DNA of 64,000 nucleotides from Chimonanthus salicifolius (lineage: Eukaryota; Streptophyta; Magnoliopsida; Laurales; Calycanthaceae). The notes under the pieces are model-generated. The model was not told the origin of the DNA. It did not search any database and saw only the letters and a program-made list of their open reading frames with translations. Positions 57,800 to 64,000 of the stretch are shown here, one piece after another. Location: contig CM023542.1 of the NCBI GenBank assembly GCA_013350335.1, positions 6,248,025 to 6,312,024 on the forward strand. Reading direction: 5' to 3'. The position numbers and the translations under genes are program-made. Positions within the stretch are counted from its first letter, which is position 1. Each line of letters opens with the position of its first letter.

Positions 57800-60700
57800 G
57801 AGAACCCCTCATGTGGGTCCACTTTTGGCCCATATGAATCCCTTATCCACACTTACTATTCTACCCAAAGGTGAATTCAGTAAGATAAAATTGCACATCC
57901 TTTACGACATTTGGATAGAGATTAGAGAATAGATCTTGTGTCACTTGAATTAAAAAACTATACGGGTCTCTGTATTGTTTCCCTCTAAGACAGACCACTA
58001 TTGGCCCGAGTGAGCCCATTTAGAATGGTGCCCATGGTTCCTTACCTGGAATGGCCATGCATGGCAGAATAGCCACTTGTTTATAAACTAAGAATGGAAT
58101 TCATTTCATGTATCAAGAAGCGGTGCTTACTGTGATCTCCCATGAACTGTCAATCTGACCTTTCCATTCATGTGATGTCCCGTTCACTTAAAAAAAAAAA
58201 AAAGAATTATATGCTTCCCTTTTCTAAACTTGGAAGCTGGAACTCTGACCCTAAAATCACTTAGGAAATGTCTCAAATGACCCATCAATCAAAACCCAAA
58301 TCGATGATCTGAATCCCACTGATTCAGAACAGAACCTTATCAAATCAGACGAAAAATCCAATAAAATAAAAACAGAAAGAAAAAGAAAAGAATCTGAAAT
58401 TATGGTGGGTGATGGCAGGGAGCTCATGCACGCCATGTGGAAGCCCCAAAAATTCAAGTCCATTTACCTTCTGGCGACTCTGTACGTGCTGACGCTGACT
58501 CTTCCTTCTGCTGCTTCTGTTTATTGGGCATTTGGGGACATGCTTCTCAACCACTCCAATGCCTTCGCGCTCCTCCCGAGGTCTCCCTTCAAAGACATGG
58601 CTGTCGTCCTCATGCTCATCCATCAGGTTCTTTTTCCTTCTCCTCTTCACTCTTTCCATTCTCACCCACATTCTCTTTTTTAATGAGACAAAATAGAGGT
58701 AAAAAGTAGGAAAAGCAATAGACATTTTCAGGGTCACCTGTTTGCTTTTTTTTTTTTTTTGTGAGTTACTGAGTCAGGTTTTTGTGTGACTGAGTGGAGT
58801 GGAAATGAGTGAGTGACTGACAGTGGTTTTTTTTTTTGGTTTTTGGGAAAAGCACAGTTCATTACGTTTGGGTTTGCCTGCACGCCTCTTTATTTCGTAT
58901 GGGAGAAGGCGATAGGGATGCATGAATGCAAGAGTATGTGTAAGCGTGCCTTGGCAAGGCTGCCTGTGGTTATTCCAATATGGTTCTTGGCCATCATCTT
59001 CCCTTTCTTCGGACCCATCAATTCAGCCGTTGGATCTCTCCTCGTTAGCTTCACCGTTTACATCATTCCTGCCATGGCCCACATGCTCACTTTCAAATCT
59101 CCTGCTGCTCGAGAGGTATATCTATCTATCTATATTTATTTATTTATTTTATTTTATTTACACTGCATTAGAATTTGAAACTGACCAAAGTTGGGTGTAC
59201 TTTATTTAAATTCATTTAGATAAAGGTAGGGGTGAAACTTGAGTCAGGTTTTAACTTAGATCCGTATGACCTAAGTTGAGAAATCAATGGGTTTGAGTTG
59301 TGTATTTATATATTTTGAGTCGGGTTGAATTGAGAAAATAAATACCCGTATGACATTTGAGTTGAGTTGCGTTGGATTGGGTTGAGAGATTTAAAGTTAA
59401 CTCAATCCAATCTAACGTAACCTGACTCGACCTGCGTGCACCAGGGGTTTAAAATTTGGTATCGACAGAAATTTTCTCTCTTAATTTTTTTTAAAAAAAA
59501 TGTATTAATATCAGCCAATATCGCCGATATAAATCGGATATCGGCCGATACGTATTGTATCCGCCGATATCTCGACTCCTGGCATCACTCCGATGAACTC
59601 GGGTGAGCAATTTGGGTCGGGTCGGATTGAGTAATTTGGATTGAGTTGGGTCAATAAATTTTTGACATGAGTTGAATTGAAATTAAAACCCGACCTAACC
59701 CGATCTTAGTTTCAGCCCTAAATAAGTGATTAAATTTTAGTCTCTCTTACTATAAAAAGTACCACCAGCTCTATCACTTTTCTAAATATATTCAAATTTT
59801 AGAAAATATGGTAATTCATAATAAAAACCCATAAATCTAAATAAAATAAGAATAGATAATCTATGATTTATTTAATAAATAAATCAACTTGAAGTCAATA
59901 CAATTTTGCAAATTTGTTGATTTTTAGACTGTAAAGTGAGCCACGCATCAAATTGGATCTTTTATCTGGGAACCCGAGACGTAGATGGTCCCCTGTTACC
60001 ATTTGCTATTGACTATTGGTGGACCCAGTCCCAAAAATATTTAGTTTCTGGTTTCAATTTCCACAATTAGGTCTCGGTTCCACTAAAAGAGCAGATTGAG
60101 TATCTTGATGCAGTTGGGACCATCGAAAGCAGATCGACCAGTTTGGCTTGGCAATCTTTAATTTAAATTTTAAAAAATAATTGGTTCATACATTGCTATC
60201 AATTGCTATATTCTGATCCTCTTCTTGGGATGTGAATGATATTAAATCGTAGTCATGTTGTAGGTTTATTTTGATAGTTAGATTACTTAAAAAATAGAAG
60301 AGATGTATTCTTAAGAAATTATTTGTCGAGTAATTAAATAAAAATCAAATAATTAAGTTTTGGATTCCTTCTATTTTTTTCATGTCCAATTAAATCCTTC
60401 GAGACATGCGCACACCTCTCTACATACATATATCGGATCCAAATGATGAAAAGTAAACCTATAGAGAGTGGCCTAGAGGGATCTAACCATAAATCGAATT
60501 CAAAACCTCCTTTTATGAGGAGAGCTTCTTGACTGTCAAGCCAACCCTCTCTGAGTTATTTTGAACTCCTTCTTCTACGCGGTCACATGGCCAGAATTAG
60601 AATTTAAACGAGTACTTTAGTGCTTTACACATGTCTATAGATATTGCATACGAAGTTTTAAATTTTAGTAAAAAATTCAGTTTATAGTTTTTAATAATGA

Positions 60701-61020
60701 TTTTGAAAGTTTGCTTTATTGAATATTGATGGAATTTTTGTGGGTGGTTGTAGAATGCTGTGGAGAGGCCTCCATCATTTGTAGGGAAATGGGCAGGAAT
60801 GTATACAATCAACGTGTTTATTGTGGTGTGGGTGTTTGTGGTTGGGTTCGGGTTCGGGGGATGGGCTAGCATGACTAACTTTGTGCGTCAAGTCGACACT
60901 TTTGGGCTCTTTGCCAAGTGCTATCAGTGCCCACCTCCTCTTCCCCCTCAGAATACGACTGTTCCTCCTTCTTCTTCCCCTCCTCCATTCCAACACCATC
61001 CCCATCAACATACCCCATGA
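56004..61020 (+). CDS. LAX2: auxin influx carrier, AUX1/LAX family, LAX2-like
   Basis: Plasma-membrane proton/auxin symporter of the amino acid/auxin permease family that imports indole-3-acetic acid. Exons: 56004-56162, 56644-56829, 56944-57056, 57165-57348, 57569-57666, 58419-58626, 58858-59115, 60754-61020; 1473 nt, 490 aa, phases all consistent. Conserved blocks: WHGGSVYDAWFSCASNQVAQ near 39-58, WFEVLDGLLGKHWRNVGLAF near 116-135, NIYYINDNLDKRTWTYIFGA, TNILYTFGGHAVTVE, FITFGFACTPLYFVWEKAIG, PFFGPINSAVGSLLVSFTVY, TNFVRQVDTFGLFAKCYQC. About 11 hydrophobic segments are expected. RTRKEREKVDFRNHVIQ, GKHWRNVG and CKSMCKRALARLP favour LAX2 over AUX1/LAX1/LAX3; the N-terminus (KVVETVIVGSYVEMETEGK) agrees. 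The C-terminus is a Pro/Ser/His-rich cytosolic tail, longer than in most relatives. Intron 7 carries nested transposons. Confidence 0.97.
57761..57796. repeat. (CT)n microsatellite in LAX2 intron 5
   Basis: About 18 CT units. Confidence 0.95.
59227..59720. mobile_element. hAT-like GGGTCGGG-family element in LAX2 intron 7
   Basis: Terminal inverted repeats TAGGGGTGAAAC and GTTTCAGCCCTA (one mismatch in 12). The inside has GAGTCGGGTTGAATTGAG, GTAACCTGACTCGACCTG and GGGTCGGGTCGGATTGAG words. Flanks GATAAAGG/AATAAGTG are at best an eroded duplication. Another element (59442-59581) has inserted in the middle. Confidence 0.75.
59442..59581. mobile_element. GATATCGGCC-family element, copy C, nested
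   Basis: Starts CAGGGGTTTAAAATTTGGTA and ends CTCGACTCCTG. Inside: ATATCGCCGATATAAATCGG and TATCGGCCGATACGTATTG. No clear target duplication. It lies inside the element at 59227, so it is the younger of the two. Confidence 0.7.
60400..60547 (-). mobile_element. tRNA-like SINE, family 2
   Basis: Minus strand: GGTTGGCTTGACAGTCAAGA, then CTCTCCTCATAAAAGGAGG, TTTTGAATTCGATTTATGG and CTCTCTATAGGTTTACTTTT. The best-preserved copy of the family; it lies in LAX2 intron 7. Confidence 0.65.
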
Positions 61021-61141
61021 CTGTCTCCTCTGCTTCTCTTCTCACTCATTCAAGCCTTTGAAAAACATGGGAAAGGAAAGATCACTCTACTCTAAATCAA
61101 TTGCAATGACCCCATCAACACAAGTTTTGGTAATACCTATC

Positions 61142-61146
<5 letters not shown>

Positions 61147-61176
<30 letters not shown>
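61147..61176. repeat. (CT)n microsatellite in the LAX2 3' region
   Basis: About 15 CT units some 130 bp after the LAX2 stop; a second CT-rich run lies at about 61344-61376. Confidence 0.9.
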
Positions 61177-61178
<2 letters not shown>

Positions 61179-61541
61179 TCACCTTTCTTTACAATATTCA
61201 CTTTTCAATCTTTATGCTTGAGAACGTTGTAAGAATTAATCCTTGGAAACTTGTATGTTTATGTTATGACAATTGCTCACTTCTTATGTTTGAAATTGAA
61301 AATGTTGTAAGTTCCTTGAAACATATGTATGCTGAAGCCAAGCTCTCTCTCTCTCTCTCCCTCTCCCTCTCCCTCTGTGGAACAAAATGGAAATGATTTT
61401 CAGCTATTAAATGGGTGAAGTGCATAGGACCAATGGTTCAAGCTTGTTGCATTTGGGCCAACTTTTACTACTTGTGTAATATGGAATTACTTGTAAATAA
61501 ACTACCAATTGGATGAGTTTCTTGGACAAGATTCTGATAAA

Positions 61542-61872
61542 ACAAATGAGTAGAACTCATCCTTAAAAATCGGTTTAAAAGGAGAGCGTGTCCATGTTCT
61601 TATAAACTTTAAGATTCAAAGATCCACTGCCGATGTGGGACTTTTGCCAACAGTCCCCCTCAACGCCAAGGCTGGAGACACTCAGCTCACTCCTTCTATA
61701 CAGGGCTGGAGTTACGAACCCGACCCATCTTTGTGGTATCCCCGCTTTAATACTATGACAAAACACATGAGTAGAACTCATCCTTAAAAACCGGCCTGAA
61801 AGGAGAGAGTACCATGTGCTTATAAACCCTACGATCTAAAGGTCCACTGGCGATGTGAGACTTTTGCTAACA
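61542..61872. repeat. pair of direct repeats of about 110 bp (LTR/TRIM-like)
   Basis: 61542-61652 and about 61762-61872 share TGAGTAGAACTCATCCTTAA, AAAGGAGAG, CTTATAAAC, CCACTG-CGATGTG-GACTTTTG and CTAACA/CCAACA ends, roughly 80% alike, spaced by 110 bp. The GATGTGGGACTTTTGCCAACA end recalls small LTR-type elements. No primer-binding site was found between them. Confidence 0.65.
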
Positions 61873-64000
61873 AAATCTATCTTAGATGAGTTTATCGACG
61901 CACCTCCAAATACACACGTTTGGTCAGTGTCCAAAGCTCTCAACTATAGAGTTCGACATTGATCCGGCTGACTGGCCCAAGCATAGCTTGCTTTGGGCCA
62001 GATATGGGCAGACCTTTCTTCACTAAAAAGGGCTGGACCTGATATTTGGTACTGGATCAACGTCTAAGCTTGGAGTTACAGTTAATCAAAAGCCCAACTT
62101 TTAGATTGACCTAGTTCAACAATTTCAACACAAATGAGTCTAATGATTAACTATTGGCTAGGAGTGAGTAGAAGCTCAGTCCTATGGGCTGGATAAGTTT
62201 CATTCTAGCCTGTTTGACTTCAAGCAAGGATTTATAGTATGGAATTAAAAAAACAAAATATCCTTTTGGTCCTAGGATTCCACGGGAAAGACCAAGGAAA
62301 TTAAAATTTTAACCAAATGGGATCTTTCTTATTTTTATGATCAATGTATACAAGCATATTACAATACCTGACTAATTCTCGAGACATGTATAAGACTCCC
62401 TACCCACACACTAAATAAGTCTATAGAGAGTGATGCTTTGGGATAGAGAGGGCATTGAGCTCATGACTCTCATTTCCTAAAGCAGGTTCCTGGTGATCAC
62501 TCCAACCCCTTTGATATTAGACGTTGATTTTAGGGTGATTGAAGATAAAAAAATTGTGATTTTTGAAGGAGAGAAAACTCAGAACATCAAAATGCACTCT
62601 ATGGGCCTCTTTGCCAATTATCAATCGAAGAAATTTAGCTGGGGAAACTCCATATTTTCATCATCATCATCAAAGCTCTCACCAATCTGAATTTGGGATT
62701 TGAAGTTTGAACTTTTTTCTTCTATTGATTGACTATCAATTTCACACCCATAAGACTTAAGCTCACAATCTTGACATTACAACAATGATCATTTATCAAT
62801 TGAAGGTTTTTGTCAACCCCATATTTTCTTGTCAATGTTGAAGCGTAACAACGAAAACTCCATATTTTTATTCTCATTTTTCAATTTCCGACCTCACAAT
62901 TCCATTTCATTTGAGTTGGAAAATAAGATTCTAGAATTTTCATGGAAAGCACTATTTGACACGAGGTGGGTCAGAAATTTCAAAGGAAAACTAAGCTTTT
63001 TTTAGTGTAAAAAATGTATACTAACATCACCTCTAGTGGACTGATGAGTGGTAAATATAATCTCTCTCATCATTTTTACAGAAACATCTGAAACTAAAAG
63101 TTGACAAAAGATGCAAGTGAACATACATTTCTGAACAAGTATGGACCTCTGTTGATATTTCTCTCATTTCACTGGAGGACACATGTTTTAAATTTCGTTG
63201 GTTGATGAAATGTTAGGTTGATATGGAATGATATGATCATAGATAGAAGATGGCTCTTCTGTACGAGTGTAGTGAAGTTATAATGGTGACGAACAAAGAC
63301 CCAAGAAAAGGTTCTAAGCATGGAAAGCAACAAAGTGATCTTCCCACGGGCATTTTATGTATACAGACACGGATTTTACTGTGATGCCCAATTTACCATC
63401 CACCTGCCGTACTGAAGAAAAAAGAATATCAAAATTCATGAACAGTGCAAATCGGCTTGCCGAAATTCACATGAACATTAAAAATCAGCCCGTCGAAATT
63501 TTACTGTTCATGAGAAGGGTAAAATAAAAAATACACTAAAACTTGTGTCGCTAAACACAAAATATCCGTAAGAGTATTGCTGGCCATTTTCTTTTTGTGT
63601 CTTTTTTACCCTTGAGCAGGGAAACAATGCACTAAAGCTTCCAGGGTCAGAGACTCTCAGGCAGCGCTTCACCTGAGTAGAAAGCATGCTAAAAGCCTAA
63701 AAGCATAAAAGGGTGTCTTTCTACAGCAAGGCTTTCGTATTGTTACTTATCATACACTCTCCTTTCTAGGATTCTTTAGTAAGGAAATTTCTATTTCATA
63801 TGGTGTTGGAGTATTTCATGCATTTGAAAAAATATAGTATTCGTTAGAAAATAAAATCATAAACTTCAGAGATCAATCACACATGAATACAGAGATTTTT
63901 ACGTGGTTTAACACAAGGGTTATATCTACGGAGCGTATTAGTCGATTTCACTATTGAAAATATTCTAGACAACTCGTTACAAAGATCCCAACCCTCTACC
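61873..64000. other. downstream region, no gene recognised
   Basis: AT-rich with no supported gene. It holds a degraded SINE family 2 copy (about 62370-62490, minus), an inverted repeat at 63436-63513 with perfect 11-bp ends TCATGAACAGT/ACTGTTCATGA, and, at the right edge (from about 63870), TTTTTACGTGGTTTAACACA...CTACGGAGCGTATTAG-like text that recurs in plant interspersed repeats, cut by the window end. Confidence 0.5.

Noticed and set aside
1..64000. CRISPR arrays, bacterial operons, phage or plasmid features
   Set aside because: The window is plant nuclear DNA with spliced genes; no regularly spaced short direct repeats with unique spacers were seen.

Overview
This window is nuclear DNA of a flowering plant. 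It is AT-rich and gene-poor, with multi-exon genes, GT-AG introns (some very long) and many degraded transposable elements. Four protein-coding genes can be spliced by eye from start to stop. Their exon phases and proteins match the angiosperm families closely. The species cannot be named from the sequence alone.

Layout. (1) 3204-14218, minus strand: RPN10, the ubiquitin-receptor subunit of the 26S proteasome, 10 coding exons, 407 aa, with a 5.6-kb intron full of LINE debris. (2) 18589-30300, plus strand: the ER-resident HSP90 (endoplasmin/GRP94, Arabidopsis HSP90.7/SHEPHERD type), 15 exons, 810 aa expected, ending in KDEL. One extra base in exon 13 breaks the frame as written. (3) 36759-38914, minus strand: a thaumatin-like (PR-5 family) secreted protein, 3 exons, 331 aa, with a hydrophobic C-terminal tail. 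(4) 56004-61020, plus strand: an auxin influx carrier of the AUX1/LAX family, closest to LAX2, 8 exons, 490 aa. The genes are unrelated in pathway and form no operon or cluster. RPN10 and the ER HSP90 are both protein-quality-control genes and are divergently oriented about 4.4 kb apart, which may be chance.

Between and inside the genes lies a dense record of mobile DNA. I see LINE 3' fragments; two tRNA-like SINE families, one copy with a 14-bp target-site duplication; several hAT-like non-autonomous families; large fold-back elements; small fold-back MITEs; and recent tandem duplications. The hAT-like families include a 975-bp element with a perfect 8-bp duplication and a GC-rich passenger, and short elements packed with GATATCGGCC-type palindromes, two of which share the identical 8-bp duplication CTCCAAAC. 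The 17-kb stretch between the thaumatin-like gene and LAX2 shows no gene I can support.

No clearly new multi-gene system is visible. The items most worth a second look are the frameshift in the ER HSP90 gene, the paired UPR-type promoter elements upstream of it, the GATATCGGCC element family with its shared target site, and the large fold-back elements.
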